Source: JAFDXJ01 sp039811225
Lineage (GTDB): Bacteria; Bacteroidota; Bacteroidia; Chitinophagales; Chitinophagaceae
Direction of reading: 5' to 3'
Assembly: GCA_039811225.1 (NCBI GenBank)
Contig: JBDHYG010000001.1
Coordinates: 124,001-188,000, forward strand
DNA: 64,000 nt
Shown: one piece after another, positions 37,003 through 46,782 of the stretch
How positions within the stretch are numbered: the first letter of the stretch is position 1
Layout of the letters: every line of letters begins with the position of its first letter
Position numbers and translations under genes: made by a program
The notes under the pieces: model-generated
What the model was told of the DNA's origin: nothing
The model's input: the letters and a program-made list of their open reading frames with translations, nothing else
Database searches by the model: none

Positions 37003-37641
37003 ATGGAAATTGTATCTCAACAAGCAGAAGCTTATGCTGAAAAATATACAACGGTAGAGGATACACTCCTGCAGCAAGTACATGCAGAAACGTTGGCCAA
37101 TCATCCACATGCCAATATGCTGAGCAGCCTAACACAAGGACGATTATTATCGATGTTGAGCCGATTGAAAAAATGTAATACCATTTTAGAAATTGGTACG
37201 TTTACCGGGTTCAGTGCATTGTGCCTGGCTGAAGGACTCACTGAAAAGGGCCAGTTACATACCATTGAACTACGGGAGGAAGATGCAGCTACTGCCCGGA
37301 AAAATTTTAGTTTGTCATTTTATGCGAATAAAATATTTTTGCACCAGGGCAATGCATTAGAAATCATTCCCCGATTGGATCTGGTATGGGACCTTGTATT
37401 TATTGATGCGGATAAAACCGGTTATGTAAAATACTATGATATGGTCTTACCACGTTTAAAGCAAGATGGTTTAATAATCGCGGATAATGTGCTTTTTCAT
37501 GGGGATGTTTTGCAGGAAAAAGTTTCCGGAAAAAATGGTATAGCCATCCAGGCATTTAATGAATATGTGTCACAGGATAAATCGACCCGGCAGGTTTTAT
37601 TGACCGTACGGGATGGTTTATTACTCATCCAAAAAAAATAA
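37003..37641 (+). CDS. SAM-dependent O-methyltransferase (CCoAOMT-like)
   Basis: This 212-residue class I methyltransferase has motif I ILEIGTFTGFSALCLAEGL, the metal-binding VFIDADKTGYVKYYDMVLP and GLIIADNVLFHGDV, all typical of cation-dependent O-methyltransferases. The acceptor is unknown; in bacteria such enzymes methylate catechol-like or other small molecules, or rRNA (TrmR-like tRNA uridine methylation is another possibility). It lies 7 bp after the symporter and 2 bp before the glucosaminidase gene. Confidence 0.9.
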   Translation: MEIVSQQAEAYAEKYTTVEDTLLQQVHAETLANHPHANMLSSLTQGRLLSMLSRLKKCNTILEIGTFTGFSALCLAEGLTEKGQLHTIELREEDAATARKNFSLSFYANKIFLHQGNALEIIPRLDLVWDLVFIDADKTGYVKYYDMVLPRLKQDGLIIADNVLFHGDVLQEKVSGKNGIAIQAFNEYVSQDKSTRQVLLTVRDGLLLIQKK

Positions 37642-37643
37642 AC

Positions 37644-38711
37644 ATGCGAAAAAAAACCCTCCTTTTTTCCGTATTTTTTGTACTTGCCTTTGCTGTCTTC
37701 GCTCAAAATGATGCCTCTCTTCCCCAGCAATATATTGCCCGGTATAAAGATTTAGCTATCCAGGAAATGATCCGTACCGGGGTACCGGCGGCAATTACAT
37801 TGGCACAGGGCATGCTGGAATCTGGTAATGGCCAGAGTGATTTGGCGCTTCGCTCCAATAATCATTTTGGTATTAAATGCAAATCTGACTGGACCGGAGA
37901 CAAAGTATATCATGATGATGATGAGGCTAATGAATGTTTCCGTAGTTACCCAACTGTAGAAGCTTCCTACCGGGATCATTCTGATTTTTTAAGAACTCGT
38001 CCGAATTATGCTTTTCTTTTCAACCTCGATCCAACAGATTTTGAAGGCTGGTGCTATGGTTTGAAAAAAGCCGGTTATGCTACCTCTCCATCCTATCCAA
38101 AAATGCTGATAGATGTTATAAACCGGTATCAATTACAAACTTATACATTGATCGCCTTAGAACAAATAAAGGGTACCGATAAAACGGATATAGCGCAAGA
38201 AGATAATACGAAAACTCCTGAGATTTCTATAAATACAATTGATGAGGAACCGGTGATCACGCAACAAAGTGCCAATGAGCCGGTATCATCAAATACGCAA
38301 AATGAAGGTACTGCTACTGAAAATACAAAGACAAATAACATATCTTATCCAAGCGGTATTTTTACCATTAACCATGTAAAAGTTGTTTATCTGCATGCCG
38401 GGCAATCACTGTTTGCTTTTTCTGCACAACAAAAAATTGATTATAAAAAATTGCTTTCTTACAATGAACTGCAGGATGAAGATATCTTGCCTGAAAGTCA
38501 ATTAATCTATCTTCAAAAGAAATTAAAAAAAAGTGATAAGCCCTATTATATCACCAATCAAAACGAAACCCTGATAGATATTGCCCGGCAGGAAGGTGTG
38601 CAGTTACAGGCAATTCTTACCTATAATAACATAACTGCAGATCAACCCCTGCAAAGCGGCCAAAAAATCCTTTTACAACCTCCGGCAGGATTTAAAAAAT
38701 CGGGAAAATAA
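37644..38711 (+). CDS. Glucosaminidase-domain peptidoglycan hydrolase with two LysM domains
   Basis: This 355-residue protein has a signal peptide (LFSVFFVLAFAVFA), then a mannosyl-glycoprotein endo-beta-N-acetylglucosaminidase domain (ITLAQGMLESGNGQSDLALR, NNHFGIKCKSDW, YRDHSDFLRTRPNYAFLF, GLKKAGYATSPSYPKMLI). A Thr/Asn/Glu-rich linker follows, then two LysM-like repeats near residues 245-285 and 290-345. It likely cleaves peptidoglycan glycan strands in the periplasm during growth or division. Its start is 2 bp after the methyltransferase stop, and hpt follows by 2 bp. Confidence 0.92.
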   Translation: MRKKTLLFSVFFVLAFAVFAQNDASLPQQYIARYKDLAIQEMIRTGVPAAITLAQGMLESGNGQSDLALRSNNHFGIKCKSDWTGDKVYHDDDEANECFRSYPTVEASYRDHSDFLRTRPNYAFLFNLDPTDFEGWCYGLKKAGYATSPSYPKMLIDVINRYQLQTYTLIALEQIKGTDKTDIAQEDNTKTPEISINTIDEEPVITQQSANEPVSSNTQNEGTATENTKTNNISYPSGIFTINHVKVVYLHAGQSLFAFSAQQKIDYKKLLSYNELQDEDILPESQLIYLQKKLKKSDKPYYITNQNETLIDIARQEGVQLQAILTYNNITADQPLQSGQKILLQPPAGFKKSGK

Positions 38712-38713
38712 AA

Positions 38714-39247
38714 ATGCAGCAGGTACAGGTTTTAGATAAATCATTTGAACTTTTACACACTGCACAGGAAATCCAACGACATGTAAAAAAATTGGGAAAG
38801 AAACTTTCTACGGATTATGCCGGGAAAGACCCGGTATTCATTGTTCTCCTAAATGGCGCATTTATTTTTGCCGCAGACCTGCTTCGCCAGGTAACTATTC
38901 CCGCTACCATTTCATTTGTCCGAATCGCTTCATACCAGGGACTAACAGCAACAGGTAATTTGAAAACAGTCTTTGGTATTACAGACAAAATAACCGGAAG
39001 GCATATTATCATCATTGATGATATCCTGGATACAGGACAAACATTGAGCTTTTTAAAAAATGAACTCTTACCAGAAGCACCTCTTTCCGTAAAGACAGTC
39101 GTATGTTTTCGAAGAAAAATAAAACATGAAACTGATCGGCTAACGGATTATGTTTGTTTAGAAATAGAGGAAGGTTTTGTAATAGGATACGGCCTGGATT
39201 ATAATGGTTATGGCAGGCATCTAAAAGATATTTATCGGTTGAAATAA
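38714..39247 (+). CDS. hpt: Hypoxanthine phosphoribosyltransferase
   Basis: This 177-residue type I phosphoribosyltransferase has the PRPP-binding motif IIIIDDILDTGQTL (near residues 98-111), the N-terminal VFIVLLNGAFIFAADLLR, the flexible loop RIASYQGLTATG and the C-terminal EEGFVIGYGLDYNGYGRHL. It salvages hypoxanthine or guanine to IMP or GMP. It terminates a tight run of genes from the FAD oxidase onward. Assignment is firm at family level. Confidence 0.94.
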   Translation: MQQVQVLDKSFELLHTAQEIQRHVKKLGKKLSTDYAGKDPVFIVLLNGAFIFAADLLRQVTIPATISFVRIASYQGLTATGNLKTVFGITDKITGRHIIIIDDILDTGQTLSFLKNELLPEAPLSVKTVVCFRRKIKHETDRLTDYVCLEIEEGFVIGYGLDYNGYGRHLKDIYRLK

Positions 39248-39314
39248 TGTCTATTTCAAAAACAACATCCATTTTTATTCGTTTATAGTATTATACTGGA
39301 ATAAAGGAAGCATA

Positions 39315-41054
39315 TTGAAATATATATTAACCATACTATTGCTGCTGTCCTTTCATAAAGATGTTACAGCACAATATTATGTCCGGGGCATTATAACAGA
39401 TGATACGGGGGCACCTTTGTATAACATTAAAATACAACTTGCTTCCAGGAAACCTGCCGTATTTTATTCCGGTTCGGCCGGGGAGTTCGGTATATTGACC
39501 AGTACCGCAACAGATACTATACTTATTGAGAATGAGGGTTATGAAGTGTATAAAAAAGAAATCCAGGCTTCGGTGTACCAGGTAATTAGCTTAAAGATAA
39601 TCCCCGGCAGGCGGAGTATTGTAAAAAATAAACTGGCTTCTTATGTACTTAACAGTACGGGCAATACGACAATTATAGAAGACAATGGCGGAGAGAGTTA
39701 TAGCAAACTCATCGAGAATCAATTTATTAATACCCGTGATTTTCCTGAGTCTTGCTTTTCACTGCATAATGACCGGGCTTCCTACAGCAATATCCGACGT
39801 CTCATCAATATGGATATGCAGGTCCCACCCGATGCAGTCCGACTGGATGAACTCTTGAATTATTTTAATTTCAATACTGATACAATATTACCAGGCGTTT
39901 TTCATCTACAGACGCAGGTAACCGATGCTCCCTGGGATAAACAAAGCCGTTTAGTGTTTCTACTTTTACAGGCCCCTAAGATAGATGCCCATGCCTTGCC
40001 ACCTTCCAACCTGGTTTTTCTTATTGATGTATCAGGATCTATGGATCAACCCAACCGTTTGCCCTTGTTGCAACAAGCCTTTAAACTATTGGTAAAAAAT
40101 TTACGTAGCATTGACTCCGTTTCCATTGTTGTCTATGGGGGCAGTGTGGGTATTAAACTACCAGCAACCAGCGGCGCTGAAAAAGATAAGATCAATACTA
40201 TCATCGATAAATTAATTGCCGGTGGGGATACTCCGGGAGAAAATGCTATTAAGACCGCCTACGAAATGGCAGAGAAAAGTTTTATTCCAAATGGGAACAA
40301 CCGGATCATCCTTGCCACAGATGGAGATTTTAATGTAGGTCAAAAGTCCGATAAAGAATTGGAAACATTAATACTAAAATATAGGGAAACGGGTATCTAC
40401 CTAACCTGCCTGGGTGTGGGTATGGGTAATTATAAAGACAGCAAGCTGGAAACCCTGGCTAAAAACGGCAATGGAAATTTTGCATATATTGATAATATTG
40501 ATGAAGGTGATAAAACGCTGGTGCAGGAGTTCTCCAGGACTTTGTTCTCAGTAGCAGACGATGCTTTTGTATCCATGAAATTTAATACCTCCACCGTATC
40601 AGCATATAGATTAATAGGATATGCAAATCTGAAAGCAAATATCCGAACTGGCAGTAATGACCTAGAAGGCGGAGTGATCGGATCAGGCCAATCTACCCTG
40701 GTAGTTTTCGAGTTGCACCCTTCTTCACAAATAAAAGATTCTACCCTGGCTACTTTTTCCTTACGATATAAAAAACCAGCAGCCGACAAAGAAATGAACC
40801 TGCAGCAGGAAATATACAATAACTATCAACCATTAAATTCAGTTGATAAACAATTGAGGTTTGCCGCATCTGTGATCATGTTTGGAGGCCTGCTCAAGCA
40901 ATCTGCTGATTGGACAGGTTATAGCTGGAATGATCTGGTTTCATTAGTCAAAAAGAATATCAATACTACAGATATAACCCAACAGGAGTTTTTACGATTG
41001 GTAGAGAAAGCAAAAAAACTATATGATATTCCTAAGTCAAAAAGGAAAGATTAA
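39315..41054 (+). CDS. VWA-domain surface protein with YfbK-type (DUF3520) C-terminal region
   Basis: This 579-residue protein uses a TTG start and has a signal peptide, then a carboxypeptidase-like regulatory fold (GIITDDTGAPLYNIKIQLAS). A YfbK-type segment (DMQVPPDAVRLDELLNYFNF) precedes a von Willebrand A domain with an intact MIDAS (LIDVSGSMD near residue 238 and later TDGDFNVG). The C-terminal half, ending RFAASVIMFGGLLKQSADW, matches DUF3520. Such proteins are thought to bind metal-dependently to partners at the cell surface. A convergent terminator follows at 41211. Confidence 0.88.
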   Translation: MKYILTILLLLSFHKDVTAQYYVRGIITDDTGAPLYNIKIQLASRKPAVFYSGSAGEFGILTSTATDTILIENEGYEVYKKEIQASVYQVISLKIIPGRRSIVKNKLASYVLNSTGNTTIIEDNGGESYSKLIENQFINTRDFPESCFSLHNDRASYSNIRRLINMDMQVPPDAVRLDELLNYFNFNTDTILPGVFHLQTQVTDAPWDKQSRLVFLLLQAPKIDAHALPPSNLVFLIDVSGSMDQPNRLPLLQQAFKLLVKNLRSIDSVSIVVYGGSVGIKLPATSGAEKDKINTIIDKLIAGGDTPGENAIKTAYEMAEKSFIPNGNNRIILATDGDFNVGQKSDKELETLILKYRETGIYLTCLGVGMGNYKDSKLETLAKNGNGNFAYIDNIDEGDKTLVQEFSRTLFSVADDAFVSMKFNTSTVSAYRLIGYANLKANIRTGSNDLEGGVIGSGQSTLVVFELHPSSQIKDSTLATFSLRYKKPAADKEMNLQQEIYNNYQPLNSVDKQLRFAASVIMFGGLLKQSADWTGYSWNDLVSLVKKNINTTDITQQEFLRLVEKAKKLYDIPKSKRKD

Positions 41055-41210
41055 AATCGAGTTACCGTTCTTTCTTCAAAAAATAATGTATTAAATATTC
41101 AAGGATTTATTAATAGAATAGGAAGGCGTTTTCTATAAAGAGTAACTAATTAATCCTCTATCCGAAGCCATTAAATAATCTTTCTCGGTAACAACACTTA
41201 CTAATGAAAA

Positions 41211-41237
41211 AAACCATCCTTAAAAAAGGATGGTTTT
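41211..41237. terminator. Bidirectional terminator between the VWA and OmpA genes
   Basis: An 11-bp perfect stem AAACCATCCTT with AAGGATGGTTT and a 4-nt loop lies between the convergent gene ends (41054 and 41262), with TTTT after the plus-strand arm and a run of A before the other arm. The rest of the 207-bp gap shows nothing recognisable. Confidence 0.85.
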
Positions 41238-41261
41238 GCAAAAAGTATAATGAGAAACTTC

Positions 41262-42881
41262 TTATTTCGTCTTTTGGAATTGTGGGTGCGGAGCAGGCAA
41301 CATGTTCGGACCAGTTTGAGATGTACCCATCAGGTCAACAGTGTTGGCATCACCGGCAGTACCATAACCACCAAAGATGATACGATTTTCAGAGATACCT
41401 TGTTTTTCTGTCAGGTATTTGATCACAGCGTTTACGCGATCCCAACTTAATTGTTGAGCACGCTTATCAGAAGCACCGTGTCCCATAACGCTAACATTAC
41501 ACATTGGATTAGCATTTAATTGCTGAGCCACGCTATTCAGGATAGATTGTGCGCTGGAGCTTAATGCTACACTACCACTCTTGAATTGTACGCTTGGTAA
41601 AGCACTCAGGTTACAAGAAGCTGCTGGCTGAACGTTTTTGCAGCACTCAGGATCCGGGCATTTACCCACACCGTCAGCATCTACTGGGAAGCAGCTTTGT
41701 AATGTCAGGATTTCTTTATCACGGCAATCTGGAACACCATCGCCATCTGTATCTTTACTTACACCATGAGAATCAACCGGGCAACCTGCAGGTGTATTCG
41801 GTTCATTATCGAATTGGTCGGTAACACCATCACCATCGGCATCAGGTAATACAACCGGAGGTAATTTCATGTGTTTCGGTGTATTTAATTCATTATAAGC
41901 ATAGTTCAAACCATTTAACCACCATAAAGGTTGTACATGGGTAGCGCTATTACCAATATTGATATTTAATTTAGCTTGTGTACTGGACCATACATCATTT
42001 GTACGGCCACTGCTTATACCATCTAAATCATCAAGGGTACCAAAAGTAAAGCGTTGTTCAATACCAATATTAATACGATCACTTAATTTCCAGGCCATAC
42101 CGCCACCAGCATTGAAAGTATGTTCAAGAACCCAATTTTTCTTAACGGTTCCAATACCATTACGAGCCCTTCTGGCAACGGGTGCATTGGATTCATATGT
42201 ATCATCTTCCATATCCTTAATTTGTTTTTGGATATCGGTAGATTTTGCTTTATAATCAATCCCGGCAAAGCTATAAATAGCATTTCCGCCATTTGCTTCA
42301 TTCCGGGCATTTACGTCCACATCAGCACCGAGTGCGCCATAACCTGCGAATATGTAGAAATCCATTTTAGGATTACCCCTGTACAGGTTCAAAGCATTCA
42401 GGCTGAAAATCATATCTAAATTCAACATGTGAATTTTTGAACGATAATTAGTGGAAAACGGTGTACCGGTTAATGTGTATAAAGCCCATGGGTTTTTAAC
42501 GTTTACATCAGACACATAATAAGATGTCCTTTTGTAAAAATCTGTTCCATAGTTAATACCACCTGTGTACCCTGCGCGGATAGAGAATGAGTGACCAATT
42601 GCTTTCCGGAAGGAAACGCTACCACCATATCCGAATTTTTGGAGTACATCGCCATAAATCTGGCTCATACCACCACCAAAACCAAGTTCCCACATGCTGC
42701 GGGGCTTAGCCGGATAAGGATACTGATTACTCATGAACTCATTTTGCTGAGGCATGTGTTTGGAAGAAACTTTCGAAGAGTCTAAGACTCCATTGTAGCC
42801 TGCATCATTATTCTGTGCGAATGAAGCAGTACTGATTAGACCTGCAAGGGCTAATATCATTTTGTACTTTCTGCTTGCCAT
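41262..42881 (-). CDS. OmpA-family outer-membrane protein with thrombospondin type 3 repeats
   Basis: This 539-residue protein has a signal peptide (ILALAGLISTASFAQN), a beta-barrel domain to about residue 330, calcium-binding thrombospondin type 3-like repeats (PDADGDGVTDQFDNEP, KDTDGDGVPDCRDKE) near 347-390, and a C-terminal OmpA peptidoglycan-binding domain (VQFKSGSVALSSSAQSIL, VMGHGASDKRAQQLSWDRVN). It anchors the outer membrane to peptidoglycan. A canonical Bacteroidota promoter lies 50-80 bp upstream, suggesting strong expression. Confidence 0.92.
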   Translation of the reverse strand: MASRKYKMILALAGLISTASFAQNNDAGYNGVLDSSKVSSKHMPQQNEFMSNQYPYPAKPRSMWELGFGGGMSQIYGDVLQKFGYGGSVSFRKAIGHSFSIRAGYTGGINYGTDFYKRTSYYVSDVNVKNPWALYTLTGTPFSTNYRSKIHMLNLDMIFSLNALNLYRGNPKMDFYIFAGYGALGADVDVNARNEANGGNAIYSFAGIDYKAKSTDIQKQIKDMEDDTYESNAPVARRARNGIGTVKKNWVLEHTFNAGGGMAWKLSDRINIGIEQRFTFGTLDDLDGISSGRTNDVWSSTQAKLNINIGNSATHVQPLWWLNGLNYAYNELNTPKHMKLPPVVLPDADGDGVTDQFDNEPNTPAGCPVDSHGVSKDTDGDGVPDCRDKEILTLQSCFPVDADGVGKCPDPECCKNVQPAASCNLSALPSVQFKSGSVALSSSAQSILNSVAQQLNANPMCNVSVMGHGASDKRAQQLSWDRVNAVIKYLTEKQGISENRIIFGGYGTAGDANTVDLMGTSQTGPNMLPAPHPQFQKTK

Positions 42882-42931
42882 AGGTGAAATTTAAGTTGTT
42901 GTTTAATGTTTCCCGATTATAAAATTTTTAA

Positions 42932-42962
42932 CAAAATTATGAAATGGTAGAAAACTACCAAA
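42932..42962 (-). promoter_or_regulatory. Promoter of the OmpA-family gene
   Basis: On the minus strand TTTG (42959-42962) and TAATTTTG (42932-42939) are spaced 19 bp apart, a canonical Bacteroidota -33/-7 pair. Transcription would start about 45 bp before the ATG at 42881. Confidence 0.75.
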
Positions 42963-43087
42963 TTTTATCCGTTTTATTTTAAAACGCAAACATATTGATT
43001 AATTTTCACATAAGACATAATTTCCCAAAAAAATGTTGCATGGGCTGAAATTAATTATAAGCCATTACCTTGCAAAGAATAAACCTG

Positions 43088-44050
43088 ATGGAAAAAGTAA
43101 GGAAAATCATAGGCCCGGAATTAGCTCAATTTGAAATTTATTTTAAACAAGCGGTGAAAAGTAAAGTGGCTCTTTTAGACCGCATTATGTATTATATTGT
43201 AAAACGGAAAGGCAAACAACTCAGACCTATGTTTGTCTTGCTTTGCGCCCGGCTTGGGGGCGACGTAACCCAGCAATCTTACCGTGCCGCCTCTCTTGTC
43301 GAACTATTACATACCGCTACCCTGGTGCATGACGACATCGTGGATGATGCCAATGAACGCCGTGGCTTCTTTTCAATAAATGCATTATGGAAAAATAAAA
43401 TTGCTGTCCTGGTCGGTGATTACCTGTTATCTAAAGGCCTCTTGCTTTCCCTGGAGAATAATGACTTTCATATCCTGCAATACCTGTCCACCGCAGTTAA
43501 ACAAATGAGTGAAGGAGAGCTTTTACAAATGGAAAAATCACGCAACTTAAACCTGAGCGAGGAAACCTATTTTGAGATTATCAAGGGAAAAACGGCTTCC
43601 TTACTTGCTTCTGCCTGCGCAGCCGGCGCTTCCACTACCTTTGTTGATAGTACTTACGTGGACAAGTTGCGTCTTTTTGGAGAATATACCGGGATGGCCT
43701 TTCAACTTAAAGATGACCTTTTTGATTATGGAAATCCGGGAATCGGTAAGCCAACTGGTAATGATATCAAAGAACAAAAACTGAGCCTGCCTCTCATCTA
43801 TACCTTAAATAATTGTGATCGTAATACCCGGAAAAAATTACTATACACCATTAAAAATGAAAATCGCAAAAAAGAAAGAATTCAATGGGTCGTACAAACG
43901 GTTGCAGCTCATGGGGGAATAGATTATGCAACTAAAAAAATGCTGGCATTTCGTGATCAGGCCTTGGACATATTAGAAGAGTTCCCGGAAAATGAGGTAC
44001 GCCATGCACTGGAGGAACTGGTCAGGTTCACTACTGACCGGACTTTTTAA
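43088..44050 (+). CDS. Polyprenyl synthetase family protein (trans-isoprenyl diphosphate synthase)
   Basis: This 320-residue enzyme has the first aspartate-rich motif DDIVDD at residues 82-87, the second, LKDDLFDYG, near 207-215, and the KGKQLRPMFVLL block near 40. It condenses isopentenyl diphosphate into a long-chain polyprenyl diphosphate, probably for the quinone side chain. I chose the ATG at 43088 (MEKVRKIIG); a TTG at 43070 would add six residues. The product chain length is not inferred. It is followed by recJ. Confidence 0.92.
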   Translation: MEKVRKIIGPELAQFEIYFKQAVKSKVALLDRIMYYIVKRKGKQLRPMFVLLCARLGGDVTQQSYRAASLVELLHTATLVHDDIVDDANERRGFFSINALWKNKIAVLVGDYLLSKGLLLSLENNDFHILQYLSTAVKQMSEGELLQMEKSRNLNLSEETYFEIIKGKTASLLASACAAGASTTFVDSTYVDKLRLFGEYTGMAFQLKDDLFDYGNPGIGKPTGNDIKEQKLSLPLIYTLNNCDRNTRKKLLYTIKNENRKKERIQWVVQTVAAHGGIDYATKKMLAFRDQALDILEEFPENEVRHALEELVRFTTDRTF

Positions 44051-44123
44051 AACAAAAATTACCACAAATCCTTTTTTAAATTTTAGCTGGGATATAGTTT
44101 TATATCTTCCGAACTTTACTTGT

Positions 44124-45839
44124 ATGGAAAAAAAATGGCTTTTACTTAAAACCGATCAGGAAAATATAACGGCCCTGCATGCTGCTTTAAAAATACATGA
44201 AGCATTATGCCGGATTTTGATACAACGTTCAATTGACACTTTCGAAAAAGCACGTGCATTTTTCCGGCCAACCCTCCGGGACCTGCATGACCCCTGGCTG
44301 ATGAAAGACATGCAAAAAGCAGTTGACCGTATTGTAATTGCCATTCAAAAAAAAGAAAAGATCCTTATATATGGCGATTATGATGTTGATGGCACTACTT
44401 CAGTAGCATCATTCTATGCTTTTCTAAAAAATCATCATACACACCTGGACTATTATATACCTCATCGGCACAAGGAAGGTTATGGTATTTCAAAATTGGG
44501 TATTGACTATGCTATTCAACAAAAAGTGGATCTTATCATTTCCATAGATTGTGGTATCAAAGCCAATGAACTGGTAGCATATGCCGCAAAAAACAAGATT
44601 GATTTTATTATTTGCGACCACCATTTACCGGATCACGATGTACCCAGGGCGCTGGCAATACTCAATCCCAAACAAAAAGATTGCACCTATCCTTACAAAG
44701 AATTATGTGGTTGTGGCATTGGTTTTAAGTTAATGCAGGCATTGGCCAAAACCATGCAGCTGGAGGATGAAACGTATTTAAAGATGCTGGACTTGGTGGC
44801 CTTAGCAATTGCTGCCGATATAGTACCTATGACAGGTGAGAATAGGATATTGGCATATTATGGTCTACTCAAAATAAATAAAGAACCAAATAAGGGTATT
44901 GAAGCATTGATCAAATTATCCGGGTTGACTAATACTTTGCACATCACAAACCTGGTTTTTGGCTTAGCCCCCCGCATTAATGCAGCAGGGCGAATGGATG
45001 ATGCCCGAAAGGTCGTACAGCTTTTTATCGAAGACAACAAAGAGAAAGCAATGGCATTAGCCGAACAACTCCATTTTGATAATACAAACCGTAAAGAAGC
45101 TGACAAAAACATAACAGCTGAGGCCCTCACCCTTATCAAACAAGATACCCGGCTGGAAGAAAAAAAGACAACAGTTGTATATGGGAAAAATTGGCATAAA
45201 GGCGTGATTGGCATTGTAGCCTCCCGCCTCATTGAAACCTATTATCGTCCAACCATAGTACTCACTAAAAGCGGGGATATAGTGGCCGGATCGGCACGTA
45301 GTGTGCCTGGTTTTAATGTGTATGAAGCGGTACATGCGTGCAGGAAACATTTACTTGGATATGGCGGGCATTTTGCTGCCGCCGGAATGACCCTGTTAGA
45401 AGAAAATGTAACTACTTTTGCAGAAGCTTTTGAGACTGAAGTTGCCCAGTCTATTTCTCCTGGTGCACTAATACCTCGTATTGAAATAAATGCTGAAATC
45501 AACCTCTCTGATATCACGGATACTTTTTATAAAGTCCTTTTACAGATGGAACCTTTTGGTCCTGATAACATGCGCCCCGTTTTCCTTTGCCGGAATGTGC
45601 GGGATACGGGTTATTCGAAAATTGTTAAAGATGATCATATCCGGTTTGTACTAACTCAAAACAATGTTTCCATAACCGGTATAGGATTTAATATGGCGGA
45701 TAAATTTAATTACCTGGCTAATAAGTCACCCATAGATATTGTATTTACTATCGATGAAAATGTATGGAATGGTGTAACAAATCTGCAATTACGGGTCATC
45801 GACCTGGTGCAACATAATAGTTCCGAGCAATATTTATAA
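44124..45839 (+). CDS. recJ: Single-stranded-DNA-specific exonuclease RecJ
   Basis: This 571-residue DHH phosphoesterase has the motifs ILIYGDYDVDGTTSVASF near residue 83, IICDHHLPDHD near 165, and the DHHA1 block GGHFAAAGMTL near 415, with the RecJ OB-fold tail (LQMEPFGPDNMRPVFLCRN). It degrades 5'-ended single-stranded DNA in repair and recombination. The ATG at 44124 gives the family-typical N-terminus; an upstream start at 43992 would overlap the polyprenyl synthase. Its 3' end overlaps the convergent sugar transferase by 6 bp. Confidence 0.95.
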   Translation: MEKKWLLLKTDQENITALHAALKIHEALCRILIQRSIDTFEKARAFFRPTLRDLHDPWLMKDMQKAVDRIVIAIQKKEKILIYGDYDVDGTTSVASFYAFLKNHHTHLDYYIPHRHKEGYGISKLGIDYAIQQKVDLIISIDCGIKANELVAYAAKNKIDFIICDHHLPDHDVPRALAILNPKQKDCTYPYKELCGCGIGFKLMQALAKTMQLEDETYLKMLDLVALAIAADIVPMTGENRILAYYGLLKINKEPNKGIEALIKLSGLTNTLHITNLVFGLAPRINAAGRMDDARKVVQLFIEDNKEKAMALAEQLHFDNTNRKEADKNITAEALTLIKQDTRLEEKKTTVVYGKNWHKGVIGIVASRLIETYYRPTIVLTKSGDIVAGSARSVPGFNVYEAVHACRKHLLGYGGHFAAAGMTLLEENVTTFAEAFETEVAQSISPGALIPRIEINAEINLSDITDTFYKVLLQMEPFGPDNMRPVFLCRNVRDTGYSKIVKDDHIRFVLTQNNVSITGIGFNMADKFNYLANKSPIDIVFTIDENVWNGVTNLQLRVIDLVQHNSSEQYL

Positions 45840-46571
45840 ACGGAATAACCGAACCAGCATATTACGCACGGTTGTGATAAGAATAATACCATCCAATTTA
45901 AGGCTCCATTTTTTGATATATAACAAATCAATCTTTACCCGCGTTTTTATGAGGATTTGATTTTCTTTTTCATCTGGCAGATCACCCCGGTATCCCATCA
46001 TTTGTGAAAGACCGATAATACCGGGTCGTATAAGTTCCCTTTTTCCAAACATAGCAGGATCAATATACTCTTCATATTTTTTTTGAAAAGGAATGGCTGT
46101 AGGCCTTGGCCCGATAAAAGACATATCACCTTTCAGGATATTAATAAATTGAGGTAATTCATCAATATTTGAGTTACGGAGAAAACGACCAATGCTGGTT
46201 ATACGCTTATCGCCAACCTGAGTCGGGATATATATATCCGCATTTTCCAGGCGGCTCATAGTACGGAACTTTATAAACCGAAAATGTCGTCCACCTTTAC
46301 CAACCCGATTCTGAACAAAGAATACCGGGAAGCCGGAATCAATAATGATGCAAATAGCCACCAGGGGTAAAATCCATGAAAATAAAAAAAGCAGTACAAA
46401 AATTGCTAATAATATATCCAGGGTTCTTTTGATGAAACTGGAATTAATTTTATCTGCTGCTCCTTCAATATCATCATACTGGCTATGCGTAAGCGATTTA
46501 TTTAATTTGATTGTATTGGCAGGTTCCAACGCCAGCATTTGTCCTTGTTCCATCGGGTCAAAGATATTCAA
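45834..46571 (-). CDS. Polyprenyl-phosphate sugar-1-phosphate transferase (initiating sugar transferase)
   Basis: This 245-residue protein has one hydrophobic hairpin (LDILLAIFVLLFLFSWILPL) and the catalytic domain of the bacterial sugar transferase family: FRFIKFRTM, RNSNIDELPQFINILKGDMS and FIGPRP. The enzyme places the first sugar phosphate on undecaprenyl phosphate, starting repeat-unit synthesis. It lacks the long N-terminal membrane region of WbaP/WcaJ proteins, so it is the compact PglC-like type. It begins the polysaccharide locus but is transcribed separately. Confidence 0.9.
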   Translation of the reverse strand: MNIFDPMEQGQMLALEPANTIKLNKSLTHSQYDDIEGAADKINSSFIKRTLDILLAIFVLLFLFSWILPLVAICIIIDSGFPVFFVQNRVGKGGRHFRFIKFRTMSRLENADIYIPTQVGDKRITSIGRFLRNSNIDELPQFINILKGDMSFIGPRPTAIPFQKKYEEYIDPAMFGKRELIRPGIIGLSQMMGYRGDLPDEKENQILIKTRVKIDLLYIKKWSLKLDGIILITTVRNMLVRLFRL

Positions 46572-46782
46572 ATAAACGATTGTCGAAAAATTACGTATCT
46601 ATAAATTGTTGTAGCAGTGTATTAATTCTCTTTCTAAAATTTTTGTATTGTTATTTCCTGAGATTAAATATTATTAATATGTGTAGTTGCATTTTATTTT
46701 TTACTCAAAAGTTTTATATTTCAGGAATTTATGCCTATCATTGCATGCAAATCCCCCAACCTTATTGAAAACATCACGTATT